Origin: Yimella lutea
Lineage (GTDB): Bacteria > Actinomycetota > Actinomycetes > Actinomycetales > Dermatophilaceae
Assembly: GCF_006715095.1 (NCBI RefSeq)
Contig: NZ_VFMO01000001.1
Span: 682,001-746,000 of the forward strand
Length of the DNA stretch: 64,000 nt
Reading direction: 5' to 3'
Positions 28,479-37,370 of the stretch are shown here, one piece after another. The notes under the pieces were generated by a model that ran no database searches, was not told where the DNA came from, and saw nothing but the letters and a program-made list of their open reading frames with translations. The translations under genes and the position numbers were made by a program. Every line of letters begins with the position of its first letter. Position 1 is the first letter of the stretch.

Positions 28479-29384
28479 TCAGTTACCCGGGCTGACGGTG
28501 TCGGCGGCGACGATGCGGCCGTCCTTGACCTGCAGGATCGCGGTGTACGTCTGCTCGGCGGCGGTGTACTTCGAAGGGACGACGTAGGACGATCCCTCAC
28601 GGTAGTTCGACAGGTTCGGTGCACCGTGCACGCTCTGCGTCCACACCCACTGGGGAGCGCTGATGTTCTCGTTGACGCCGACCAGGATCGACGCGCGGGC
28701 GTCCGGGGCGAGGGTCGCGGAGCGCGCGGCGCCGTCCTCGGGGCCACACGGCACCTCCGGCTCGGGGTCGCAGTTGTCGACCTGCGGCTTGAAGGTGACC
28801 TTGTTCCCGTCGACCGACACGATGCGCGCGGTGAAGCGTCCGTCTCCGGTGTTCTCCTCGCCCTTCTTCGGCTCCGCAGGCTCGACCGTCACCGGTTCGG
28901 CGCGGAAGACGTTGTCGCTCTTGAGGATGAACGTGCCCTCACCGTTCGCCTTCCAGACGCGGACGATCGGGTGTGCGGTGCGCTCCGCGGTGGAAGCGTC
29001 GTTGTCCCACGGGGACGTCTCGATCAGGCCCTGGTCGGAGAGCTCGAGCTCGATCGGACCCCAGTTGGCCTGCGACCCCTTGGTGTTCACCACCAGATCG
29101 TTGCCGTCCTTGGTGAGCGGTCCCCAGACTCCGCTGCCGTTGGAGAAACCGGCTGCGAACCGGTGACCGACGCCCGGAAGGCTGCTGTTGACGACGAAGA
29201 CGGCGTGGAAGTCACCGAGTTCGGCGGCGTCGATCTTCGGGGTCGACTGCTCGTGCGACTCGGGGGCCCTGGAGGAGCCGACCTGCTTCCACGAAGTGCC
29301 GTCCTCGCTCTCGAAGAACTTGACCGTTCCGTCCTTGGCGTACGACATGCCCTCGTGACCGTTGGTTACCTTGATCGATTTCAC
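28479..29384 (-). CDS. Hypothetical secreted-type protein, probably 5'-truncated
   Basis: 301 residues from a GTG at 29384 that lacks a ribosome site; no signal peptide, and the frame is open upstream without a start until a TGA at 29463. The beginning (VKSIKVTNGHEGMSYAKDG, then FFESEDGTSWKQVG) reads like the middle of a beta-rich repeat protein. The middle and end are Gly/Asp/Thr-rich with two Cys close together (NCDPEPEVPC), typical of extracytoplasmic proteins. I do not recognise the family. Most likely a fragment that lost its 5' end, or a gene with an unrecognised start. The metallophosphoesterase gene ends 105 bases upstream. Confidence 0.5.
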   Translation of the reverse strand: MKSIKVTNGHEGMSYAKDGTVKFFESEDGTSWKQVGSSRAPESHEQSTPKIDAAELGDFHAVFVVNSSLPGVGHRFAAGFSNGSGVWGPLTKDGNDLVVNTKGSQANWGPIELELSDQGLIETSPWDNDASTAERTAHPIVRVWKANGEGTFILKSDNVFRAEPVTVEPAEPKKGEENTGDGRFTARIVSVDGNKVTFKPQVDNCDPEPEVPCGPEDGAARSATLAPDARASILVGVNENISAPQWVWTQSVHGAPNLSNYREGSSYVVPSKYTAAEQTYTAILQVKDGRIVAADTVSPGN

Positions 29385-29489
29385 GTACGGGGTGGCGAGC
29401 GACGTTCGTTGGTCTGATGATGGCGTGTGAACAGGCGTTCCCGCGATGGGGAGAGCTACCCATCACGGCGACTGCCAGGAGCCCGTCTG

Positions 29490-31046
29490 TTACTCGCCGC
29501 GTACCGGCACGGTGACCGGCTCGACGGGTCCTGCGCACTGCCGATCGTCTGCGGCTTCCGGTACGAACTGTCGCCCGCTCAACACGTTGGTCGACTGCAA
29601 CTCGGGACGGCCCTGCAGAATGCCGGTGAAGGTGTAGCGGCGCATGGTGGTCAAGGAGCAGCCGGTGTCGAACTCGGCGATGTCGAACGAGTACGCCTGG
29701 GTCTGTACCTCGGTGCCCTTCTCGGCGCCCTGTGCAAGGCGGGCGCCGAAGAGCCCGCCGCCAGTGAACGTGCCGACGGTCATCCAGTTCCCGTCACGAT
29801 GCGGGGTGTGGGTGTGTCCGGAGATCAGCAACTGGTCGTCCTCGAACCCGTCCTCGACCGCGCCCGGCTCGTGGCTCACCACGACGTCCGGGGCCGGGAC
29901 CTCGTTGTCTTTCCACGTGCTCAGAAAGTGCTTGCGGGCACCTGAGTGGATGCTTTTGTCCTTCGGGTCGCCGTCGCCGTAGAAGCGCCGGTCGTTGAAG
30001 CCGCCGAATGTCACACCGGCCATTGTCACCTTCGTGTACAGGCGTGAGTTGGGTTGCAGAGTAACCACATTGGGCACCTTGCTCATCCGGTCCAGCAACG
30101 CGGTATCGGTGGCGCTGGTCGCGTCGTGGTTGCCGCGGACGAACAGGTACGGCACGCCGAGCCGCTCGATCGACCGGAAGATGCCGGCGGCTTCGGCCTC
30201 GCGCACACTGCCGAAGTTGATCAGGTCTCCCGCGTCGACAACGACGTCCACTCTTTCGGATCGGATGATGTCGCGCATCAATGCGTACTGGTTCGTGCCG
30301 TGGATGTCGCTCACGAACATCACCCGCAGCGCGGTCGGCGCAGCGGTCGAGCGGGGCGCGTACTTGGTCTGCAGGGCGCTCGAGAGGGCGAGCACGCTGG
30401 TGATGTACCGCGAGGACTCGGAGGTGCGCTTCTCCAGATCGGTGAGGATCGACAGGTCGTTGCGCGCCATGCTCAACAGCGACGTGGTGCGGACCTCGCC
30501 GATGTGGCGCTCGTGGTAGGTCACGTAACCGGCGAGGGCCGGTGCGACCAGCGAGAGCGCGAGCGCACCGGCCGCCGTGACCAGACTCGCGCGCGGGTTC
30601 CGCCAGGCGCGCCGCGCAACGAGCAGGGCTCCGGCGGTGAGGGCGAAGCCGAGGACGAACCGCCAGGCCACCCCGGTGAGCCCGGCACGGGCAGCAGTGT
30701 CCAGCTCTGCGGGGCTCGGCTGGAACTGTGCGGGCGTCGGTGTCCGGCCGGCGAAGGCCTCGGTGACGTCCTTGCGCAACTGGGCGTCGACGATGATGCC
30801 CGGGGCAGGCAAGGGGCCGTCGAAGCCGACCGACACGTCGCCCAGCAGGGTCGGCAGGCGGACCGTGGAGTCGGGCACCAGCCCCATCCGGACGTCCGCA
30901 GAGTAGAACTTCGTCTCGACGGTGGTGGGGAACAAGCTGGTCATCCCGACCCCACCGACGTACCCGAATGCGGCAAGCAACAGCGTCGCGAGCGCCCACC
31001 TACCGGCGCTGCGTGCGTTGCTTCGGGTGATCTGTGGAGCCTTCAC
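29490..31046 (-). CDS. Membrane-anchored calcineurin-like metallophosphoesterase
   Basis: 518 residues. N-terminal hydrophobic anchor (about 16-36), an extracytoplasmic region, a second hydrophobic pair (about 125-175), then the phosphoesterase domain. Metal-binding motifs run in order: D-x-H in VSDIHG, GDLI (V-D-A-G-D), GNHD in VRGNHD, and later GHTHTPH. A class known in actinobacteria near wall and signalling functions, with unknown substrate. The gene is alone, with peptide deformylase upstream in the same direction. Confidence 0.88.
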   Translation of the reverse strand: MKAPQITRSNARSAGRWALATLLLAAFGYVGGVGMTSLFPTTVETKFYSADVRMGLVPDSTVRLPTLLGDVSVGFDGPLPAPGIIVDAQLRKDVTEAFAGRTPTPAQFQPSPAELDTAARAGLTGVAWRFVLGFALTAGALLVARRAWRNPRASLVTAAGALALSLVAPALAGYVTYHERHIGEVRTTSLLSMARNDLSILTDLEKRTSESSRYITSVLALSSALQTKYAPRSTAAPTALRVMFVSDIHGTNQYALMRDIIRSERVDVVVDAGDLINFGSVREAEAAGIFRSIERLGVPYLFVRGNHDATSATDTALLDRMSKVPNVVTLQPNSRLYTKVTMAGVTFGGFNDRRFYGDGDPKDKSIHSGARKHFLSTWKDNEVPAPDVVVSHEPGAVEDGFEDDQLLISGHTHTPHRDGNWMTVGTFTGGGLFGARLAQGAEKGTEVQTQAYSFDIAEFDTGCSLTTMRRYTFTGILQGRPELQSTNVLSGRQFVPEAADDRQCAGPVEPVTVPVRGE

Positions 31047-31106
31047 TCCTCAACCCGACCAAATCACCGGCGTCCTCGGCGGGAAAACGGCACGGTGAAC
31101 TTGGGA

Positions 31107-31685
31107 TCAGACGTCGTCGGCCTTCTGGGTGGCCGGGTCCCACTTGGTGACGCCCTCTGCTTCCCAACCGCGTTCCTTGCGGGCCTGGCGCGACAGGTCG
31201 CGCTGGCTCGGGGTGAGGCGCTCGAGGTAGAGCTTGCCGTCGAGGTGGTCGGTCTCGTGTTGCAGGCAGCGTGCGAACAGTCCCTCGCCCTCGTAGGAGA
31301 CCGGGTTACCGTCCAGGTCGGTGCCGGTGACGCGGGCCCACTCGGCTCGCGGGGTGGGGAAGTGTTCGCCGGGTACGGACAGGCAGCCCTCCAGGCCGTC
31401 GTCCTCGTCCGGCTCTCCGGGCGGCACGACCCCCTTCTCCAGCACGGGGTTCACCACGACGCCGACGAAGTTGTCGTCCTCGCCCCGTTCGGACGGGCAG
31501 TCGAAGACGAAGATGCGGTGGCGGGCGCCCACTTGGTTGGCGGCCAGGCCGACGCCGTTGGCTGCCTCCATGGTGTCGAACATGTCGGCGACCAGCGTCC
31601 GGATCTCGTCCGTGACTTCCTTGACCTTCTTGGTCGGCTGGTGCAGCGCCTTGTGCCCGATGATCGTGATGGGACGGACGGCCAT
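31107..31685 (-). CDS. def: Peptide deformylase
   Basis: 192 residues from ATG 31685, set by ribosome site AGGAG; a longer frame to 31733 is not supported. Removes the formyl group from nascent N-termini. Motif I GVGLAANQV (44-52), motif II EGCLS (99-103) with the metal-binding Cys, and motif III HETDH (143-147) with both metal His and the catalytic Glu are all intact. C-terminal extension of about 30 residues. Class I/III-type actinobacterial Def. Confidence 0.97.
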   Translation of the reverse strand: MAVRPITIIGHKALHQPTKKVKEVTDEIRTLVADMFDTMEAANGVGLAANQVGARHRIFVFDCPSERGEDDNFVGVVVNPVLEKGVVPPGEPDEDDGLEGCLSVPGEHFPTPRAEWARVTGTDLDGNPVSYEGEGLFARCLQHETDHLDGKLYLERLTPSQRDLSRQARKERGWEAEGVTKWDPATQKADDV

Positions 31686-31754
31686 GTGCGTGGTTCTCCT
31701 GGGTGGTGACGGATCAGCGACCAAGTTTCGCACGCGCGCCGAGGTGTCGAGTGA

Positions 31755-32690
31755 TCAGTGGTCGCGGCGGTCGATGCGTTGCGGCGGGGACGCGTCCTCG
31801 TGGCTCACCGACCAACTGTCGCCCTGGAAGGGAGTGTCGATCTGGGACGCGTTCTCGTGGTCGGGTGCGGGCTCGGTGACCTGCGGGCCGCGCAGCAGGC
31901 GTTCGCGCATCGGAGTGCGTGCCTTGTCGCGGTAACGGTCGACATAGGTGCCGAGGCGGGACGCGACGTCGGACTCCGGGACGTCGGAGATCGGTCGCCC
32001 GCCCTCAGGCCGACGTGGTGGTGCGGTCCTCGTGGCGGTGCGGGCCGAGGACGGACGGGGCAGGAACGGATCGGTGTCGTCGGCGCGGTCGTCGTACGCG
32101 TCCGTGGTCGGCACCATCACCGGCATCGCGTCCTCGTCCGGATGGCTGAACAGTTCGCCACAGATCGCCCGATAGGACGCCTCGGGGTGCGGAATGTAGG
32201 TGATCAGGCGCAGTGCCTGCTCCTGGCCCGCGGACTCCATGACGAACTCGCCATAGCCGAGGATGCGTCCGATGACGGGCTGGTTGAACGACATGTCGGT
32301 CACCTTGGCCAGCGGCATCATCGCGGTCTTGCGGTTGAGAATGCCGCGTCGCCAGACCAGCCGCTGATCGGTGGCCATGAACCAGTCGCGGGTCCAGAGC
32401 CAGACCGCGATGACCGTGTAGGCCAGCATCGCGAGCAGGACGTACCACATCGCGTTCGTGACGACCCCGAACGAGGGCGGTGCCGTGAACCCGACGAACA
32501 GCGTGATCGCGAAGCCCGCGAGCAACGAGAAGACGGTGCCGGCGAGTGATGCCCAGTGCGGACGGTGGACGACGACCATCCGTTCGCCGTGCACCAGGAA
32601 GCGGCGCATCGTCTGCGCGCCGCGCGGGTCGACCAGTTCACCCCACGAGGATCGGGTGTTGCTCGGATCGTCGAGGGGACGCCGTGGCAT
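31755..32690 (-). CDS. PH-domain-like (bPH2) membrane protein
   Basis: 311 residues from ATG 32690. Two hydrophobic helices (about 50-105) are followed by a bacterial pleckstrin-like domain (LVWRRGILNRKTAMMPLAKVTDMSF) and a long Asp/Pro/Arg-rich disordered tail (after about 210). The cytoplasmic domain follows the membrane anchors. Lies 4 bases downstream of the 57-aa membrane protein gene, and the two are probably cotranscribed. A membrane-associated role is inferred; no catalytic motif is visible. Confidence 0.82.
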   Translation of the reverse strand: MPRRPLDDPSNTRSSWGELVDPRGAQTMRRFLVHGERMVVVHRPHWASLAGTVFSLLAGFAITLFVGFTAPPSFGVVTNAMWYVLLAMLAYTVIAVWLWTRDWFMATDQRLVWRRGILNRKTAMMPLAKVTDMSFNQPVIGRILGYGEFVMESAGQEQALRLITYIPHPEASYRAICGELFSHPDEDAMPVMVPTTDAYDDRADDTDPFLPRPSSARTATRTAPPRRPEGGRPISDVPESDVASRLGTYVDRYRDKARTPMRERLLRGPQVTEPAPDHENASQIDTPFQGDSWSVSHEDASPPQRIDRRDH

Positions 32691-32694
32691 GGCG

Positions 32695-32868
32695 TTACTT
32701 GCCGATGATGGCCTTGAAGAAGTCGCCCATGTTCTCGACCCCGGAGGCCAGGAGGTCCCAGATGTTGCGGACGATGTCGGCGGACTTGTCAGGGCTGGTG
32801 AAGATGGCATAGAGAACGAAGGCGAAGAGCACCCAGATGGTGATCCTCTTGATCTTCTCGGTCGCCAT
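32695..32868 (-). CDS. Small membrane protein, 57 aa
   Basis: ATG 32868 with ribosome site GGAGG. One central hydrophobic helix (WVLFAFVLYAIFT, about 13-25) with basic residues before it and an amphipathic C-terminal helix (VENMGDFFKAII). No family recognised. Cotranscribed with the bPH2 protein gene, which starts 4 bases after its stop, so it may be a partner or a short membrane anchor. Not too short to be real, as the ribosome site and helix are clear. Confidence 0.75.
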   Translation of the reverse strand: MATEKIKRITIWVLFAFVLYAIFTSPDKSADIVRNIWDLLASGVENMGDFFKAIIGK

Positions 32869-33014
32869 GGGACCCTCCGGTTGATGAGCGAGCGGGACAG
32901 CCCGCTCAAGACGAGCATATTTGCGCGGCTCATTCTGCCAGCGATGTGACGGCTGTGACTGGAGTGGCCATCGCCCGGGAGTGTCGCCGCGCCGGTGGTC
33001 GTACGCTTCGACTC

Positions 33015-33962
33015 GTGAACTCACTGGCTCCGGTGTTGCGTTCGGCTCTCGAGGACGAGCTCGCCGGGCGCCCCCGCGCGACGCTCGCCGCCGCGACGGC
33101 GCGGCTGTCCGAGCGCTACCGGCGAGGTGGGGCGGCGCAGGCGCCGATCCTTGTGACCGACGCGGACGTGGCTGCGTACGCGGCATATCGAATGCCCGCG
33201 ACCTATGCCGCATGTGAGCGGGCGCTCGCGCTTTCCTCGTTGTGCTTCGGTGGCCGGATCGACTCGGTGGTCGACCTCGGTGGTGGCACCGGCGCCGGGG
33301 CGTGGGCGGCTGCGTCGGTGTTCGAGCCCTCGTCGGTGCGCGTGCTCGACCAGGTGGACGCGGCGTTGAAATGCGGGCAGCGACTGTCCTCGTCCGTGTT
33401 CGATGCTCGTTTCGAGACCTGGAGGGTCGGGTCTGCCGTACCGGCCGCCGACCTGGTGATGGCGTCGTTCGTGCTCTCGGAACTGAGCGAGGCGCAGCGG
33501 GCTGCCCTGGTCCACGCGATGGGGTCGTCGGCGTCCGAAGCGGTGTTCCTGATCGAGCCGGGCACGCCGGACGGACATCAGCGGATCCTTGCCGCCCGTG
33601 CACAACTCGTCGATTCGGGTTGGATGATCGCGGCTCCTTGTCCGCAGTCGGGGGAATGCCCTGTGCGGCAACCTGATTGGTGCCACTTTGCCGCGCGGGT
33701 CGAGCGTTCGGCAATGCACCGACAGATCAAGGGTGGGGATCTCAGCTACGAAGACGAGAAGTTCTCGTTCGTGTTCGCCGTCCGCTCCGGTGCTTCGCCG
33801 TCCGGTGCGCGCGTGCTGCGGCACCCGGGCAAGCGCAAGGGGTTCGTCGATCTGACCGTCTGTGATGCCGCGGGCGAGACCGGTCGACGGGTCGTCACCA
33901 AGAAGCAGGGGGATGCGTACAAGCAGGCCCGCGACCTGCGGTGGGGCGACCCCTGGGTCTGA
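33015..33962 (+). CDS. Rsm22-family (mitochondrial-ribosome-assembly-like) methyltransferase
   Basis: 315 residues from GTG 33015. Rossmann methyltransferase motif VVDLGGGTGAG (about residues 92-102, SAM binding), the acidic motif I loop and a later LIEPGTPDG segment. Between them and the C-terminus is the Cys-rich segment CPQSGECPVRQPDWCHF that marks the Rsm22 family and probably binds a metal cluster. The family is involved in small-subunit ribosome assembly. The GTG start is the first after the divergent start of the 57-aa protein gene. Confidence 0.88.
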   Translation: MNSLAPVLRSALEDELAGRPRATLAAATARLSERYRRGGAAQAPILVTDADVAAYAAYRMPATYAACERALALSSLCFGGRIDSVVDLGGGTGAGAWAAASVFEPSSVRVLDQVDAALKCGQRLSSSVFDARFETWRVGSAVPAADLVMASFVLSELSEAQRAALVHAMGSSASEAVFLIEPGTPDGHQRILAARAQLVDSGWMIAAPCPQSGECPVRQPDWCHFAARVERSAMHRQIKGGDLSYEDEKFSFVFAVRSGASPSGARVLRHPGKRKGFVDLTVCDAAGETGRRVVTKKQGDAYKQARDLRWGDPWV

Positions 33963-34888
33963 CCCATCCGCGTCCGGCAACCACCAAAGAAACCTCGACG
34001 AGCGCCTTCGCCCAACCCGCCGTGCAGGGACTCGTACCTCAACTGGTGCCGCGGCGAGGTTTGCAGCAGGCAAACGCGCTGATGGCCTTCGTCTGCAACT
34101 CCGCACAGTTCCTCGGGCCGGTCCTCGGCGCGATGCTGGTCGCGCTGGGCGGGGCGCCGTGGGCGCTCGCGATCGACGCGGCGTCGTTCGTCGTGGCGAG
34201 TCTGCTGTTGTTGCCGGTGAAGCTGCCGGGCGTTGTACGCAGTGGCACCGGCATCGTCCACGAACTGCGCGAGGGGTGGACGGAGTTCCGATCCCGCACC
34301 TGGTTGTGGGTGATCGTCGTCGCGTTCGGTTTCATGAACGCCATCCAGTGCGGCGCGATCCTCGTCCTCGGCCCCCTGGTCGCCAAGAACACCGAGACCC
34401 TCGGGATCGAGGGCTGGGGATGGGTGATGGGAGCCGAGGCGGCGGGAATGTTGTTGATGTCGCTCGTGCTCCTGCGGCTTCACGTCCTGCGGCCGTTGCG
34501 CGCGGGGATGCTGGGGATCGGCGTCGGAGCCGCCCTGATGATCGCGATGCTCGGTCTTCATCCGGTCACTGCGCCGATGATGATCGCCGCGTTCGCCTGT
34601 GGCGCTGGTATCGAGACGTTCGGCACCGGTTGGAATGTCGCTCTGGGAGAACGCATTCCGCCGAGCGTACTGTCGCGGGTGGTCAGCTACGACATGGTCG
34701 GTTCGTTCGTCGCGATGCCGATCGGGATGCTCGTGTTCGGCGTCCTCGCCACTGCCGTCCCGCTCAAGCCGCTGTTGATCGCGTCAGGCGTGCTCTACGC
34801 GCTCATCGCGCTGTCGACGCTCGCCGTGCACTCGATCCGGACGATGGAACGGCTTCCCGAGCACGCCGACGAGCCGCTGCTCACCTGA
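33941..34888 (+). pseudogene. 5'-truncated MFS transporter gene
   Basis: The frame contains a typical MFS middle from about 33990 (FAQPAVQGLVPQLVPRRGLQ, then ANALM) through the rest of the transporter with about eight hydrophobic helices. The four N-terminal helices and the family start are absent; the nominal GTG 33941 lies inside the preceding rsm22-like gene and encodes a non-MFS run (MGRPLGLTHPRPATTKETST). It looks cut by deletion at the 3' end of its neighbour. A residual protein could in principle be made but would not be a complete transporter. Confidence 0.85.
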
Positions 34889-34892
34889 CCGG

Positions 34893-35534
34893 TCAGTCGG
34901 CGACGCCGTACAGACGGTCGCCCGCATCGCCCAAGCCCGGGACGATGAAGCCCTGCTCGTTGAGACGTTCGTCGATCGAGCCGGTGACCAGCGTGATTGG
35001 GATTTCGAGTTCGGCGAGGTCCTTCTCCATGAACTCGATGCCTTCGGGCGCGCACAGCAGCGTGACCGCGGTGACGTCGTCCGCGCCGCGCTCCGCCAGG
35101 TAACGGATGGCCATGGCCAGCGAACCGCCGGTGGCGAGCATCGGGTCGAGCACGTAAACCTGGCGCCCGGACAGGTCGTCGGGAAGGCGGTTGGCGTATG
35201 TGACCGCTTCGAGTGTCTCCTCGTCGCGCTGCATGCCGAGGAACCCGACCTCGGCGCTCGGCAACAGCCGCACCATGCCTTCGAGCATGCCCAGGCCGGC
35301 ACGCAGGATGGGCACGATCAGCGGCTTCGGCGAGGACAGCTTGATACCGGTGGTGGGGGCGACGGGGGTGTTGATCTCGAACGGCTCGACCCGCACGTCC
35401 CTGGTGGCCTCGTAGGCCAGCAGCGTCATCAGCTCCTCGGCCAGGCGCCGGAACGTGGGGGAGTCGGTGCGCACGTCCCGCAGGTAGGTGAGCTTGTGGG
35501 CGATGAGCGGGTGATTGGCGACCAGAACACGCAT
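34893..35534 (-). CDS. upp: Uracil phosphoribosyltransferase
   Basis: 213 residues from ATG 35534. Converts uracil and PRPP to UMP (pyrimidine salvage). The PRPP-binding loop [15 protein letters not shown] is present, with uracil-site residues near the C-terminus ([16 protein letters not shown]). A 75-residue upstream extension of the frame is not coding. Its start codon overlaps the divergent tadA start. Confidence 0.97.
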   Translation of the reverse strand: MRVLVANHPLIAHKLTYLRDVRTDSPTFRRLAEELMTLLAYEATRDVRVEPFEINTPVAPTTGIKLSSPKPLIVPILRAGLGMLEGMVRLLPSAEVGFLGMQRDEETLEAVTYANRLPDDLSGRQVYVLDPMLATGGSLAMAIRYLAERGADDVTAVTLLCAPEGIEFMEKDLAELEIPITLVTGSIDERLNEQGFIVPGLGDAGDRLYGVAD

Positions 35535-36018
35535 GGACCAGACTCTACGGGTGATCGCTGCCGCCGACGACTGGATGCAGATCGCGCTCGACGAGGCGCG
35601 TGCCGCGCTCGCCACTGACGACGTGCCGGTCGGGGCCGTGGTGCTCGATGCGGACGGCGTGGTGATCGGCACGGGACGCAACGCGCGGGTCGCGATCAAC
35701 GACCCGCTCTCACACGCCGAGATCGTCGCGATCCGTGCAGCTGCTGAGACGCACGGCAACTACCGCCTCGACGACTGCACCCTTGTCGTCACTCTCGAAC
35801 CCTGCCTGATGTGCACCGGTGCGGTGATGCAGGCCCGCATCCCGAGGGTGATCTTCGGGGCGTGGGATGCGAAGGCAGGCGCCTGCGGCAGCGTGTGGGA
35901 CGTCCCGGCGACCAACCGCTCCCCGCACAAGCTGACCGTGGCCGGCGGGGTGCGTGAGGCAGAGTGCGCGCAGTTGCTCACCGACTTCTTCCGCGCACGG
36001 CGGCGGCGCAAGGGCTGA
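35533..36018 (+). CDS. tadA: tRNA adenosine(34) deaminase
   Basis: Deaminates A34 to inosine in the ACG-anticodon tRNA-Arg, encoded in this window at 28.25 kb. Zinc-site motifs HAE (61-63) and PCLMC (90-94) are present with the catalytic Glu between. 161 residues if it starts at ATG 35533; GTG 35551 is a shorter option (155 residues), and the conserved WMQIALDEA segment (about 14-22) means the true start is no later than that. The proposed ATG overlaps the divergent upp start codon by two bases, which makes GTG 35551 attractive. Confidence 0.93.
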   Translation: MDQTLRVIAAADDWMQIALDEARAALATDDVPVGAVVLDADGVVIGTGRNARVAINDPLSHAEIVAIRAAAETHGNYRLDDCTLVVTLEPCLMCTGAVMQARIPRVIFGAWDAKAGACGSVWDVPATNRSPHKLTVAGGVREAECAQLLTDFFRARRRRKG

Positions 36019-36108
36019 TTGCGACTCCTCACCCCAGGGCCCGCCAAGTGGTGCAGATCACATTTCGATAGGTCAGACTGGTCGCCTACGCCCGACCCCA
36101 GGAGTCCG

Positions 36109-37281
36109 ATGAGCAGCCCGACCTTGCCGGTGACGCCAGCCGTCCGTGCTCTCGACGACCTGCGGCACAAGGCCGCGGATCTTGCGCGTCTGCACGAGCA
36201 ATGGCAGCGCAGCCGGCTGGTCCCTGACGCCCTGCGCCCCGAGGTGGCGCGGGCATGGGCGCGCCACGAGCCCGAGCACCGAGCCGCTCGTTCCATCGGC
36301 ACGCTCGCTGTCGACCAGGTGCGCGAGCGGCGGGACGCCTCGGTGGTGCTCGCGGCCGCGGTCGAGCCGCTGCGTCAGTTGCTGCTCGACACGGCCGTCG
36401 AGTCGAGCAACGAGATGGTCGTCTGCGACACCGACGCAGTCGTGCTGTGGGTCGACGGGCCACGTCCGGTGCGCGCCGAGTCGGAACGGCTGGGGTTCGT
36501 CGAAGGTGCCCGCTGGACCGAAGACCTCGTCGGCGTCAATGCGCTCGGCACCGCGCTGACCGAAAGGCGCGCGATCCAGTTGTTCGGTGCGGAGCACTCC
36601 AACCCCGACCAGCACCGCTGGGTGTGCACCGGCGCACCGATCCGCGACCCCGCCTCGACCGCGGTCATCGGGGCGATCACGCTGTCCGGGCCGCTTGCGA
36701 GCGCCCACCCGCACACCCTCTCGCTGGTGACCAGCGCCGTCCGGGCCGTCGAGTCGGAACTCACGTTGAGCCACCGCCGCTCGCTGCGCGACCTTGCCGG
36801 CGCAGACGAGCGCGCCGCACTGGTCGTCGACAGATACGGCTGGGTCGCCGCGGCCCGCGGTATCGATGCGCCCGAACGCGTCTGGGCGCCAAGGGGATTC
36901 GCGTCCGGTGCGATCTGGCTGCCCGCGTTCGGCAGCTTCGAGTGCATGCCGGTCGGGTCGGGCTGGGCATTGCACCCGACTCAGTCGCTGCAGCCGCAGC
37001 TGCGGCTGGTGCGGCACCCGCGTCCGACCCTGGAGGTGGGGGAGGCGCAAGACCCATCGGACGCCGCGAACGCGCGGTTCGCGCTCACTCCGAAGCAGAT
37101 GGTGCTGGTCGAAGCGCTCGCGGCCGCGCCGGGCGGACTCGACGTCGCCCAACTGCAAACCGTGCTCGGGGTCGGCAGCGCCGTGTCGGTGCGGGCCGAG
37201 ATCTCCCGGCTGCGACGCCGCCTCGGCGGCCTGCTGGAGAGCCGGCCCTACCGCTTCACCGTGCCGTGCGCGATCGACTGA
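36109..37281 (+). CDS. GAF-domain transcriptional regulator without AAA+ domain
   Basis: 390 residues from ATG 36109 (ribosome site AGGAG). N-terminal coiled or AcoR-like segment, then a GAF domain (about 90-250, landmarks VGVNALGTALTERRAIQLFG and GAEHSNPDQ), then a C-terminal winged-helix-like segment (about 320-390, LTPKQMVLVEALAA then EISRLRRRLGGLL). It resembles the N-terminal half of AcoR activators but has no sigma54 AAA+ domain or Fis helix. It precedes the flavin monooxygenase and SDR genes in the same direction, with an 89-base gap, and probably controls them. Confidence 0.85.
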   Translation: MSSPTLPVTPAVRALDDLRHKAADLARLHEQWQRSRLVPDALRPEVARAWARHEPEHRAARSIGTLAVDQVRERRDASVVLAAAVEPLRQLLLDTAVESSNEMVVCDTDAVVLWVDGPRPVRAESERLGFVEGARWTEDLVGVNALGTALTERRAIQLFGAEHSNPDQHRWVCTGAPIRDPASTAVIGAITLSGPLASAHPHTLSLVTSAVRAVESELTLSHRRSLRDLAGADERAALVVDRYGWVAAARGIDAPERVWAPRGFASGAIWLPAFGSFECMPVGSGWALHPTQSLQPQLRLVRHPRPTLEVGEAQDPSDAANARFALTPKQMVLVEALAAAPGGLDVAQLQTVLGVGSAVSVRAEISRLRRRLGGLLESRPYRFTVPCAID

Positions 37282-37370
37282 CCGCTGCAACCTTCTGCAA
37301 CGCTTTCTCGCTGCGCACCTGACTCCTAACGTCGGCGATGTGACCCACATCACCTTCGAAGGAGACCGTG

